From assembly GCF_028453695.1 (NCBI RefSeq), contig NC_135779.1, positions 9,436,831 to 9,500,830 of the forward strand: a stretch of DNA of 64,000 nucleotides, given 5' to 3'. A program made the position numbers and the translations under genes. Under the pieces are notes generated by a model. It saw nothing but the letters and a program-made list of their open reading frames with translations. It was not told the DNA's origin and did not search any database. This document shows, piece by piece, positions 1 to 11,338 of the stretch. How positions within the stretch are numbered: position 1 is the first letter of the stretch; each line of letters opens with the position of its first letter. This DNA comes from Augochlora pura (Eukaryota > Arthropoda > Insecta > Hymenoptera > Halictidae).

Positions 1-67
1 ATAATGTTTCGTTTCTCACCGTTATTCGTTAGGTTGATTTTAAATATATTTCAATTTTTCATTCAAG

Positions 68-2162
68 GTCCTTCCGAAGATTTGAGTGGAGTAAAATTAG
101 AAGATGATGATAAGGATCTTGAATTGCAATTAACGTTGAAGAAAGCACAACGCTCAAAGGAAATGCATTTATCGAGCATTGAGAAAGTTGTAGACACCAT
201 TAAACAGGAACCTTCTGGTTCCGAAGAGAATCAATGTGGACACATTGTGTTGAACGCTACCGCAGAATTTTGTCGAACTTTGGGAGACATTCCTACTTAT
301 GGTCTTGCTGGAAATAGGGAAGAAAATGGCCAGGAACTTATGGTATTAGAGCACAATTGAATTTTGAATTAATTAGCAATGCTAAATGCGACTGCAATTA
401 TTTTATTAAAATTGTAGGACTTTGAGTTGGATGGAATTAAAGAGGAACCACCTATAAATGAAGAAGAAGATGATGGTCGTGGTGCCTGGAACACCGTGCA
501 CTTAGGTACCTTAATCGATTTCGAATACAGAGTTGTTTCTGTTTTCAAAAATTTAACTTTCCATATTTTTGAATAGATGAAAGTACATCCGAACCAGTAG
601 CGATGGAAGCTGCAATTTTGGACGCCGAGCCTTCGCTCGGGCATGGTGTTGGCGGTGCTTTGAAACTTGCAATGAGTAAAGGTTATTTGCAAAAGGAAGA
701 CAGCAGTCGACCATCCGCATCTCGTTTCGCTCATCTACAGGCACAGAACTATTCGATAGAGGACAAGACGTACGGGTATGTATGGAGCACCACTATTGTT
801 CAATACAAGAAGCTTTCTTACAACACGTTTCACGGCACTCTTTCGAACGTACGTAAGAAATATTCTTCTATTGAATGTATGCGACAATGTTGTTAGACGA
901 GACTCTAGTGAATTTCAAACTGTTAGTTAACAGTCTTAAATAGAGCCCGGATTTCGGTGCTCGGAAATGGATGATCCGCTACCGCAACAAGAGTTAACTG
1001 CTTTGTCGGAGACGATCAAAGGGCCGAGAAAAAGGATTTATTGAGGTATGTTTATATTATGCGATTCTACCGTCGCCGAGCAGGATCTGTACCAAATATT
1101 CTAGACAAGTCCAGCGTTGGAAATCGCATTCATTCAATTAATAATCTAATCAATAATCCACTGGAAACGTATCACTTGATAATCGTGTCATATGTGGACA
1201 TATGAATTATAATCACCTTATGTTCATATATAATACAATCAACGAGCAATCATAATTCTGTTATTTTTAACAAATATAAATATTGCATGTCTCAACATGT
1301 AGACTATCTTACGGAAAAGCTTTGTTAGACTAAGGATGTTTCACATTTTTTTTAATTCACTCTCAAGGGAAAAGAAACACTTTAGTTAAATAAGAGTGTA
1401 AATGTAATTGCCTTTACATCGACTTGTTTAGATTTACGTTGACCTAATCGCATAATGTAATGTATCTTCAAGAGACAGCAGTTCACTTCGAAATATTAAT
1501 TTTTTAAATGACATTTGCTGTACCTTAAATTTTCGAACACCGAATTTTTTGGGCTATTGTAAATTTTATAAAAGTTTACTACATCCGGTGTAAACTGTCG
1601 TTTTATTTATCGCTGTTGTCATTTTATCGATATGTTTTCTTTCTTAGGGATGACGATAAATTCGGCAGAAGAGATCGCTTTAATGGTCCTACCTCTGAAT
1701 TCAAAGAGAAAGATGGTTTCAAACCCAACGTAAAACTGGAATACATTGATGACGATGGACACGTCTTGAGTGCGAAGGAAGCTTTCAGATATCTTTCTCA
1801 TAAATTCCATGGGAAAGGTCCAGGGAAAAATAAGGTAGGATCAAAATTATTTGCTCCACTTAATACTTAACCTTAATCAATTGTCAAATTTTTAGGTTGA
1901 AAAACGAATGAAGAAGGCGGAACAGGAAGTTCTAATGAAACGGATGTCATCCACAGATACACCTTTGGGTACCCTTAATTTGTTGCAAGCAAAACAGAAG
2001 GAGACACAGTCACCCTATATAGTTCTTAGTGGCAGTAAACAAATGCAAACGTAAGTTTCGCAATTTATAATAACTAACAGCCTTAAAATTTTTCTTTTTA
2101 TACAAAAATCATTAATTATTTTTCTTCTTTTCAGGACTAGCATATCAAAGTCGAAGCATTAG
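68..2162 (+). CDS. SART1: SART1 / Snu66, U4/U6.U5 tri-snRNP protein, 3' part
   Basis: This protein is a nuclear component of the U4/U6.U5 tri-snRNP and helps bring it to the prespliceosome. Only the C-terminal 309 residues lie in the window; the 5' part is upstream. The exons read 68-342, 418-505, 577-775, 1648-1834, 1896-2050 and 2135-2162, and every intron is GT..AG with matching phase. Family landmarks in order are [20 protein letters not shown], a short acidic linker, the block around [56 protein letters not shown] and SPYIVLSGS near the stop. These match the human C-terminus almost end to end, so the identity is firm. The 872-base intron 776-1647 is the only long one. Two lysines sit in KxE contexts (IKQE, IKEE), typical sumoylation consensus sites; SART1 proteins are known SUMO targets, but use here is inference. 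The gene converges with the pollux-like gene downstream. Confidence 0.95.
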
Positions 2163-2311
2163 TGGTTTTAATGTTATCTTTTATCATAATTGTATATAAT
2201 ATGCAGACAAGAAAAAAGATCTTATCGGCACATTTTCTTCAGGCTGAATAGGAACGTCGCTTGTCAAAAAGCGAATTGCACATTTTTGATTTGTTAATCC
2301 ACATACAGGAT

Positions 2312-2317
2312 AATAAA
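2312..2317 (+). promoter_or_regulatory. Polyadenylation signal of SART1
   Basis: A canonical AATAAA lies 150 bases after the SART1 stop codon, which is a plausible length for a 3' UTR. No closer canonical hexamer was seen on this strand. Confidence 0.6.
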
Positions 2318-3319
2318 GTATCATTATGTAAGTTTATAAAAGAGGTTCACCTTTTTCACGCTTCTCCATGTCTTGTTTCTGGGATTATATAGTAGAGGCA
2401 TCAATTTTCATTTGATTTTCGAAGTTGTATATATGGTGACAAAGATGTAAAACTTTCAGTACAATAGCCGGAGAAAATTTTATGAATTTCCTCGATGTAT
2501 ACAAAGCAGTATAAATTCATGTGTCGTCGTTTTCTTCTCTGTCATTCAAAATACTCTCTTCAAGGAAATACATTCGCTGCTATCACAATCAAATGTACGA
2601 GCGGAGGGCGTAAACGGTGTCAAACTATAATCTACGCTAACAGTAACAACGTGTCCATTAAGTCTAGAAATATTCAAAAAACTGGGGTTATATCTTTACT
2701 TCTGTATTCTCAATCACAATGTATAATTAACGTCTAAAATCTAGTCGTACAAATCACTAATTGGAAGATACAAATTTGAACGCTACAAAATATTTTATAG
2801 TTCCTAACAATTACTATACAAACGTTTGTTAAACGTCCTTTACTCGGTCTCGATTTTCTTTTCTCCTCCAATATGAAACTGTTGTCACGAGACCGAAAAT
2901 ATATCTTCACATTCGAGACGAATAAATCGCGATCGGTTGACAATGAAACGTTTGATAACACTCGCCGCCAACGTTACTGAGTATTTATTACAGTTTGTCG
3001 ACTTCGTATTCTTTAATTTTTCTTTCCTTTTTGTAATCAGAAAAAATGGTAACACGATCCGTCACTGTTACAATGCTGAATGGCATTAATTGTATCCCTG
3101 ATATCACAAGGCTTCATTTTGTGCAAAAATAGTAATACTTGATTCCCTCGAATCAGTGCACAATAGTCTATAAATTATATTTTATAAATATGCGTCTCCC
3201 AATTATACACGGTATAGTTACACGTTCTCTGATGATCCTTTTAATAAAACACTTTGCTTTCTCTACTCGCTAGTCACATTTCTTGATATTCTTTTTGGAA
3301 AGTTTGGCACTTTTCGCGA

Positions 3320-3592
3320 CGGTCCACGCAAAAGTAATAGGAACTTTTTTCTTGTTTTTCATGTTTAATCGAGACTAATATAGTTTCTGTAACTGTCGTA
3401 TCGCTTTAAGCATTAAGCTTCGCGGGAAGCTTTCGAACAGCTTCGGAAGGCCGTTCAGAAGTTTGATTGAATCATTCATTTGCACATGTGATACTGAAAG
3501 TGCTTTAGTGCCAACAACGGATGAACGATCGTTGTCCGAACGAAGAGTGAATACATTCTTACACGAATTCCTATTATTTTTGCAACAACCTA
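3320..3592. mobile_element. Possible short mariner-type (cecropia-like) remnant
   Basis: Inverted copies of GCAAAARTAATAGGAA occur at 3328-3343 and 3568-3583 with one mismatch in 16. The outer right flank reads TAGGTTGTTGCAAAAATAAT on the minus strand, which resembles the TTAGGTTGGTGCAAAAGTAA ends of cecropia-group mariners. The left outer flank has decayed. The interior has no recognisable transposase, so if real this is a nonautonomous deletion derivative. Confidence 0.4.
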
Positions 3593-4173
3593 CAGTACAC
3601 TCTGATGCTCGTGTTTAACTTACGGATGCGATGTTTTCTGCTGGACTCTAAGAAATTTGGTTTACATCAGTAACACATCGATATCATCTACAAACTTTCA
3701 CACTTCACAAGTTTCCGCTACAAAATTCTATCGTGTTACATAGTTTAATAGAATTCTCTGTGTCACTGTTATTTTAAACAAATTTCTTATAATCGGCAAG
3801 TTCGTATATATTATATTCATATAAATGTTCCCTATACTCTCTCCTACTAGTCAAAATGGATATTAACTATGCGAAATAGATAAATATTTTTAGTAGGTAC
3901 TAACTTATCTCACAGCTTCATCCTAATTTCTCTCTCTATATACGTATATTTATATACTAATATCCTCAAGTAATCGTATTTTAATATATTATAAATTGAC
4001 TCTGTTTCTCTCATTCTTTCTAATCTTCCACTCGCAATAAGGTATTAAAATCATTGGTATAAGTATCGTAAAAGGGGAAGTACGGATCCTGGGCGGTTCG
4101 GTCGACAATCCGCCGAGGCAATGTTCGTTAAAAAATGAAAATCGATCATTGTATCAAAAGTGTATGAGTGTAT

Positions 4174-4215
4174 ACAGGGTGGTTCACTTATCCTAACAAT
4201 TTGAAATACCTCCGC
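4174..4215 (+). repeat. Fragment starting ACAGGGTGGTTCA
   Basis: The sequence ACAGGGTGGTTCACTTATCC resembles a repeat terminus that recurs in insect genomes and is similar to the ends of the element at 14433-14993. Only one end is visible, so this is a weak call. Confidence 0.25.
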
Positions 4216-4528
4216 CGCTTTTAAGTATTGTACCTTACACAAAGAATAAAATCACAGAAACGAATATTACAATTCACTGTGAGAAAAGAGCGCTGGCAAT
4301 TATAATATTCATCTCCTAAAATTAAATGACTCCCCTTACACGTTCTATCTTGATATTATTAAAGATAACGAAACTACTCCAAGCTATTAAAATAAATGAA
4401 ACACTCTGTACGAGAGAGTAACGCGGGACGAAACACATTGTACAGTACAATTAGTTTGTGGGATATACTTTCCTCAAGGCAGTTACCTTCCAAGGTATCT
4501 TCCTTGAACGTAACATCATTAGTAATTG

Positions 4529-5947
4529 TTATCTGTTCAGTGTTTCTACGTTCTGGCTTTGAGCGTTCTTGTTGATACCTTCTTCCTGTCCACTAGGACT
4601 TGGAAGCCTAGTAGACTTGATAGACTTCAGCTTAGTGGTTCCACCGTACTTGAAGTTCACGTCGCTACAAGTGTCCAGAGGATGCACCGTTCCTGTTAAG
4701 TTTGTCAAGTCATCGTCTGTCGTGACCTCTAACTTAGTGGTTGGTACTTTCTTGACTGATCCCAATTCGTACGCTGATTTCGACGATTTTAACTTCATTC
4801 TGTTGTTTAACGGTAGCGAGACCGACTTCTCCAGGTTCACTTCTTGTATCTTCAGATGATTATTATCGATCTGCGGGATCTGCTCGTTACTTGAATTTAC
4901 CGTGTCGGTGATTTGGATGTCTATATTGACCGTCTTCGGATCGTTCTCATCATTTCGCATTGGCTGTTCGATCGAATACTCATTTCTCAGAGCGGCCAGT
5001 TGTGCTCGTTGTTTCTGTATGTGGTTGTGCGAGTTAGAAAAGAACGAAGACACCCTTTCGAGCTTGGTGGCCAGATTCGGCTGACTTAACGTTGATTTCA
5101 AAGGATACGGAGCGTCTATCACATTGTTGTTCTTCAAGAAATTGTGGGACTCTCTTCCGGTAGAGTTGCTCTTGATCATTCCGTATTTACTGTTGTCTTC
5201 GATCACTTTCAGAGGATATGACCTTCCTGTCGCAGCTCTTCGCTTCTCCGCAAGACTAAGCTGCGCTATTATTCGACGGATATCGCCTGGGTATTCAATG
5301 TCCGGACGGGTTTCAGATAATTGTTGAATGAAGGCGCCCAGCGTCGCGACGGTCACCTCTAGACTGCGGTTCTGAGACTCCAGTTTAAGGAGAGTCGATT
5401 GTTGCGCTGAACGGGCCGTTTCCAAACGATGCAAATTGCTCATAGTTATCTAAACATATGGATATGTTAGTTTCTAAAGTGACTAACAAAGATTTATGTC
5501 TTTGGCAAGTGATTAGGTTTTAGACAACTCACTTCGAGTTGCTCGTTCAGATGCGTGACTTCCTGTGTCAATTGCTTGTTTAGATGCTTCATTTTCTCCA
5601 TGTTCTCGATTTGTGGCTTTACCGATATCATTTCTTCTTGCAACACTTGATATTCTACTCTGTACTCATTCAATTGCTTCGTGATCTCTTGGTCAGGATA
5701 GAATACACGCTTCATTACGCGATCTAGAATTTCCTTATCCACAGCTGGCACTTGAGTCTACAATCATAAAATAGTTGAAGGTGTCTTCTTTATATATAAG
5801 TCTGTTTCTTATAAAAATTATATGTTACCTTTAGATATTCCATGATTTCTTCGAAACTATCGCAACGAAGCAACTGATCTTGGTGCTCTTCCAATAACGC
5901 CATCGACACCCGGAAAAGTACTTCTGTACTTTCCAGGAAGAGCAGAT
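4529..5947 (-). CDS. plx: Pollux / TBC1D1-TBC1D4-type RabGAP, C-terminal part
   Basis: TBC1D1/TBC1D4 proteins are GTPase-activating proteins for Rab GTPases of vesicle traffic. Three exons are visible in transcription order: 5947-5829, 5757-5533 and 5449-4529 (stop TAA). Their phases agree and together they encode 420 residues. The first carries the end of the TBC domain (DLLFLESTEVLFRVSMALL, then FEEIMEYLK). The second has the family's coiled-coil entry (VFYPDQEITKQLNEYRVEYQ, VLQEEM). The last continues the coiled coil (LKLESQNRSLEVTVATLGAF) and ends in a long Ser/Lys/Asn-rich tail I cannot match to a domain. The vertebrate TBC1D4 coiled-coil segment aligns closely, which supports this subfamily over RabGAP1 or EVI5. 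The catalytic TBC core and the N-terminal PTB region are not found: the reading frame leaves the window's readable sequence 27 bases before the N gap. Confidence 0.88.
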
Positions 5948-5973
5948 CTACGAATACGAATGTATGAATTAAT

Positions 5974-6073
5974 NNNNNNNNNNNNNNNNNNNNNNNNNNN
6001 NNNNNNNNNNNNNNNNNNNNNNNNNNNNNNNNNNNNNNNNNNNNNNNNNNNNNNNNNNNNNNNNNNNNNNNNN
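5974..6073. other. Assembly gap of 100 N
   Basis: Exactly 100 N bases, the usual placeholder for a scaffold gap of unknown length. It falls just upstream of the last readable pollux exon. Sequence on the far side does not continue the gene. Confidence 0.95.
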
Positions 6074-6592
6074 AAAAAAAATGAGGGAAAGAAGTTACCG
6101 GAGCGAGTGGCACGATCGTAACAGATAATGAACCTTGTTTGAATTGCAGAACCGCGGCTTTTACGTATTTCAAACAGATCAATTTTTTCCTTTCTGTCCA
6201 GCACTGCGAACCAGTAAATCGCCCGATAATTTATACAATTATTACCGTTCCTAAAAACAAGAACACGGAACACATTATGATCTTCAGTCTCAATTATGGA
6301 CGGTGTATTTATGCATAGCAGCGTTCGCTAAATGATTCGCCGATCGTTTTAGCAATACATTGTTGCAAATTGTGATTTCCACGGTGAGTGAACATCGCCT
6401 ACGACGCAGCAGTTCCGGCAGCAATTATTCGAACGTTTTAAAAAGACTGATAACGATTTGTTCAGAGATTCTCAAGAAGCATTGATCTATAGAAACCCCG
6501 TTCCAGGAAGAACGAATCAGTCCAAATGGTCACCGGGACCAAAATGAACGTTGACAGCGAATTTATTATCGATTCGTACGATGCTGCAAAGT
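6074..6592. other. Noncoding sequence after the gap
   Basis: No recognisable exon. A minus-strand GT donor-like site near 6095 follows an open frame, but neither frame matches a TBC domain. Confidence 0.4.
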
Positions 6593-6752
6593 CGGACATT
6601 ATTCGAATGAAATTTTGTTCGTATAATATATCACATGAATTCTTTAAATAAAATTTTATTCACATAATGTATCGACTAAATGCTTTGAATAAAATTTCGA
6701 ACGAATTTTACGAATACAATCCGTTAGTCGAATAAAATATGGCCAACTCTGA
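6593..6752 (-). repeat. Dispersed AT-rich repeat with CAGAGTTGG anchor, copy 1
   Basis: The minus strand reads CAGAGTTGGCC at 6741-6751, followed by repeated TTATTCGA / AAATTTTATTC words. The same design (anchor, then near-palindromic TTCGAA/AATT words) recurs around 21.7 kb and 24.9 kb. Confidence 0.5.
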
Positions 6753-9700
6753 AACGTTGCGAATTGAGAATTCTACGATAAGAAAAACATCTCTTAACGC
6801 AATAGCTCCAACGTTTCAACAAGAACTATTAAAGAAAGATATATTGAGAAATCAAGTTGCGTCAGAAGTTCTGCAGAATTATTGATCTTTAGACATTGTT
6901 TCAGGAGAAACGAATCAGTGGGAGCAGCCTAATCACCGCTAATTGTGCAATTGCCGGTCCACTTCCGGCGGGTCGAAGCGAGTTCTCGAAAAGCGAATCT
7001 CGCGAAGTTCACGTACTTCGAACTTTATTTGCAGAGCCGCTATAAATACCAGTTGGAAGATCTGCTCAAGGTGACGGGGGTAAGCATTAGGCGTTCGCGT
7101 GCCGCATCTCCTCTGGTATCTCCGTTCATTTGTTCTCCACGCGCTCGCTGTCAATTGATCATCGACGAATTCAAGGTGCACGCGTGATCATCGGTCGCGG
7201 AGACGCTGTTGCGCCGGTTCGTGTGACGCTGGGAGCAGATTGAATTCACGTGGGAAATTAAATTGAACGCCGTCTGCCGGCCCTGATTCGTCCGTCGTTC
7301 CATCGGGTTACAGTTAAGTGGAAATGCCCAGGATCCGCGGGTTGTTTCGCAAGAGATCCGACACAATCCAGAGCCAAGGACGGTCGCGTGATCGACGGTC
7401 GTGAGAAAAGACCGCCGGAGAAATCGTTTCCGTCCGCTTTTCCGACGCCCCTTCACGGCCAAGAATTAATGAGAGCCGCGAGCGCTCGCCTCAATGAAAT
7501 TCCGAGACGAGACCGGATCGTATTTATGGCTGGCGGTGTCGCCGCGACGGTCCCGATATTTTGCGAAATTCGTCGGATTTTTCGGGCAATTTATCACGAC
7601 AAGGATATTTATGCGACGCTGATAGAATTCTGCCGTTGCATGCATTTTTAATCGTTCATGGATTTTCAATCCGTTCGCCAAATGTGGAAGCTGTACTCTA
7701 TCAATTCTTATCAGATTTTCCCATTTTCCAAGAGATCTCCAACTCACGCAGCCGAATTTGTCAAAACACGGCGAAGAATTAATATACTTAACGAAATAAC
7801 TTGATTGCCTCGGTTGCGGATGTAACCATGCTATCATCTTCTCAAGAGAAAGTACGTTCAAGTGTGTCCTATCGTCACGCATCACTGGACTGCACATTTT
7901 TATAGAAGATAAAAGCATTTCACCCCGATTGCGACATGATTTACATAGAAATGGAATTTTCTAGTTTTTTTTCGCTTCTTTGTTTTTAACCGCGAGTGCA
8001 TAAAATCCGCAGTTTACTTAGCGCAGAGAATACGTGCAGTACAAGCACCGACGATAAAAACGAGAATCTATAAATGACGTGAAAAGATTAAAAGAGTTGA
8101 ACAATTTCGATAAACGATTTCTTCATTCTCACTGGTAAGAACGTATAATTAAATATAATAGACTAATCAGTCGTTCTTCTTTTAATAAGGTTATTAGATC
8201 AAAAATAATAGAATGACCTTTTGAAATTGATTTAATCTCGCTACTATGTTAAATTGACTCTACTCGTCTTCACTGTAAATACACAAAATCCGCTGTCTAA
8301 TAATAAGATTACTAAAGATCAGCGGTCTTCTAACGATAACAACTATTGATTTTTAACGATTACTGCATTGGGAACGCCGCAACTCCAAGACCGAGGTGTC
8401 AACAACCTTGGACTCTCGCAAGAAAAAATGGCCTTGAACGAAGTCTTATCCTATAGATGCATCTGTCCCTTAAAATACACGGTGTCTTTGCCCCGAACTG
8501 TCCGGGGCCGCAAATAACATAGTTATTTAGGCGTTCCCATTTGGTTGTTGCCACACTCGACAGTCACGAAACAACGGGAACACGATATTGAGAGAAAAAA
8601 AAACACGTCGCTCTTATCAGTCCGATCGGCGAGCGGGCACTGTTTAAGGGCAAGTAACCGTCGCCCTGCGTCGTTCTTATCGGTTATTAATATTTCAATC
8701 GCGTGTGCTCCTCGTTAATGGGCTGCCCACACGTATAAACCGCGAAGCGAAATTATTTTTAGGTTGTCGTGACTGAATCTGCAAAAATCGTAATCGTGCT
8801 CTCCGCGAGTGGGGCTAATTATTTCATCCTGTCCGGTTCCCCTTTAATTACAATGTTTCATAAGGTAAGCACACGTACGATGTATAATTACGTAAATGTA
8901 CCGCGTGACAGGTAACGACGTATTAATTATTAATGAACGAAGATTTAATGGAAACTGTGTCGGTTGCGATCGCGGGGCCTACCTTCGTACATAACAATCG
9001 ACGCGGACTCTCGTTTGTCTCTCATTTCTTCTTGTTTCTCTTTTGTGGCGACTGTTAATTGACGATGACCGACACGAGAATAAACGTTCGATGAATTGCA
9101 AACGTTGCAATTTTGCGTGCGACAGACTTTCGCGAAATGCTGGAACGAGAATTACAAATGTGGACTTGTTTCCTTGACCACGTAGTTTAACTTCTCGGGA
9201 AGTGAACATTTTCGGCACTCATTGCGAGAATCGGGAGCTTAGTCAAAAGTGATCCAACACCCTAAATAATTTAATTAGTTCGAGACAATATGACAGCGTC
9301 CTTGGACAATTATTTTACCGATTCTATTCCTGAATGATTGTATTTTATAACAGTATGTCGATATTAATAATACTGTTCTAACTTTCTCATCCCTTAAAGA
9401 TTTTAATTAATTTAAAACAATATAACGATGTTCTGAGACAATTCTTTTAATTATCTTATTTTCATATAGAATGAAGATATGTACATTTTATACGGATAAT
9501 AAACGAATGCGCGAATTTGTCGAGTGGACGGCTTATCCTTCGAATATAGCGGAAATCGGTCATAATGCGGGCATTTCGTTGCTAGATTGTGATATTTGAA
9601 TAACACGAGTGAAAGCTCCGGCATTCGGGGAACGATTAGGAGCGACATGCTGTCTGCATATAATTAGATGAGTTGGCTGCTGCGTGCGACCCCGGACGAA

Positions 9701-10499
9701 TCCGTCTAGAACATTCGCACACACTGCGGTCCAAATTTTTCACGGCAGCGTTTCCTACGAACGGACCTTGCGAAACCATGAAAAATGACTTGCATTATAC
9801 CATTATTAATATTAGTTAAATTAATTAATATTCTGTTACAATCGATATTTTTATTTTTGATATAATGCATGAAATTTATTCTAATATCTTTTCTAATTAT
9901 TGAATAACGAATAATAGATTAGAAGCAGTGCATATCGTTTCATGAATTATATTCTTCATTACCTGCGTTGATATTTATTTTTATATCAAATAACATGTCA
10001 TTGAGAATATTAACAGATTTAGTAGAAAAATATGATTTAAATTCTAGTATTTGGTATTTCTTATTTATAACAATATCTTTGCATCAATGGCGCGAGGGTT
10101 AACAGTTGAAGCAAACACCGATACACAACTGGGCGCCGCGAGCATATTAAATTCGTGCGGATTTATTTATGTCCGCCAGAGATCAATTATGCTAATCGGT
10201 AGAGGTGCTCGCAGACACGCGCGACGCGTTCTTGGAGATTTCAATAGAAACTGTGTCAGCCGGAATCAAAGACCTTTAACGCGGATGGCGATCGTCGCCG
10301 GGCGTGCTTTCCTTTTTCCGACGTGGAGCCAAATCAAACGGAGCGCGGAGAGCCACCGCTCGCCGAGCAATTAGGGTTTAATTATGCTCGACACCTGGCT
10401 CGCATGGCAACGAGCTTCTCGTTTTTCATACCAACACGCGTACATCGCTTTAAAAAATTCGAGGGCCGTTCAATTGTAATGCGCTCTTCGTTTAGATTA
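6753..10499. other. Gene-poor stretch with a GC-richer patch
   Basis: The part at about 6930-7600 is GC-richer and has overlapping open frames on both strands, none matching a known family. It includes a TATA-like GCTATAAATA at 7039-7048. Two minus-strand copies of the CTGCGGATTTT repeat occur at 7996-8017 and 8281-8301. About 9260-9480 holds a diverged two-copy duplication with a period near 131 bases (GACAATAT...GACAATT words). No RNA gene was recognised. Confidence 0.4.
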
Positions 10500-10805
10500 C
10501 AATGGAACTTTTAAATAACTTTTTAATAAAAATTAAAATTTACCTTTCCAGGGTCAAAACCATATTTTCCTTTTCAGTGACAAATTAAATTGAAAATTAA
10601 AACTTTCCTTTCTAGGGTAACATTAAAACTCTGCTTTTCGCAGTGCAATCAAAACTTTCCTTTTCAGAGCACAACAAATTTTTTTGTTCTAAGATCAAAT
10701 TAAAATTTCCCATGGAAATTTCAAATGGTAAAATAATAATTTTCTTTATCAGAATCTAATTAAAATTTCCCTTCCTAATGCATGATTAAATTTTTCCCTG
10801 TACCT
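10500..10805. repeat. Degenerate tandem repeat with TTTCCTTTYCAG words
   Basis: Six to seven imperfect units of about 38-50 bases are built on ATTAAAAYTTTCCTTTYCAG followed by GGTNACA or similar. The words look like splice acceptors but no exon follows them. Best read as an old minisatellite. Confidence 0.6.
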
Positions 10806-11124
10806 TTCGATCCTTGATATCGAATGAACGTGCTACCAGATCTCAGGTCGATAAACACATCGAAAGAAACACAAGAATTGCAATGTGATTGGAGAACGGT
10901 TCGAAAACAAAAATATTGTAGAAGCATTGTTCGCGCGCAATGGAAAACGGAAGAGAAACGCAGTGAAGTGCGTGATCAAAATAGCGTTGACACCGAAAAC
11001 AGCACAGAAATTAGGCAAATCAGCTGTCAAAGATCTGTTACGTAATATTACTGATATTTTGGTGACGTATAATCACGATAAAATATGATTACGCGTTCGA
11101 CGAATTACTTTTCATGGCTCTGAC

Positions 11125-11338
11125 ACGGCTGATTGTGGTCGACTACAGCTGCTCGTCGCTAAATATGGTCAACTGTATGTACTTATAGCTGACTATAGTC
11201 GAGTCTATCTTTTTATAGCTGACTATAGTCGAGCGTATCTTCTTATGACTGACTATGGTCGAGCATATTTGCTTATAGCTGACTATGGCCGAGCATATCT
11301 GCTCCTGGCTGACTACGGTCGACCGTAGCATATCATGG
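11125..11338. repeat. 30-base minisatellite, TAGCTGACTATAGTCGAG family
   Basis: About six or seven copies of a 30-base unit, typified by GCTGACTATAGTCGAGCRTA plus TCTKCTTATA. Units are 80-90% alike by eye. Each carries the short palindrome-rich core GACTATAGTC, so the array could form cruciforms. An open frame through it on the minus strand (repeating STIVSYK) is a by-product of the 30-base period being divisible by three. Confidence 0.85.

Larger units (their letters stand above)
2318..4528. other. Space between two convergent genes
   Basis: No conserved coding sequence is seen. It should contain the 3' UTR of the minus-strand pollux-like gene. A minus-strand AATAAA occurs near 2983, which would imply a UTR of about 1.5 kb, but this is uncertain. 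The stretch also carries a mariner-like remnant (about 3320-3592) and a short repeat end near 4174. Confidence 0.5.

Noticed and set aside
940..1050. Possible extra SART1 exon within the long intron
   Set aside because: Acceptor- and donor-like sites exist, but the reading frame hits stops and the flanking exons already join in phase to a complete family alignment.
6096..6182. Possible pollux exon just beyond the gap (minus, ends at a GTAACT donor)
   Set aside because: Neither frame resembles the TBC region expected immediately before DLLFLES.
7466..7918. Minus-strand open frame of 150 codons
   Set aside because: No family similarity; overlapping open frames on the other strand indicate stop-poor GC-rich DNA, not a gene.
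11143..11331. Minus-strand frame with repeated STIVSYK
   Set aside because: Translation of a 30-base minisatellite.
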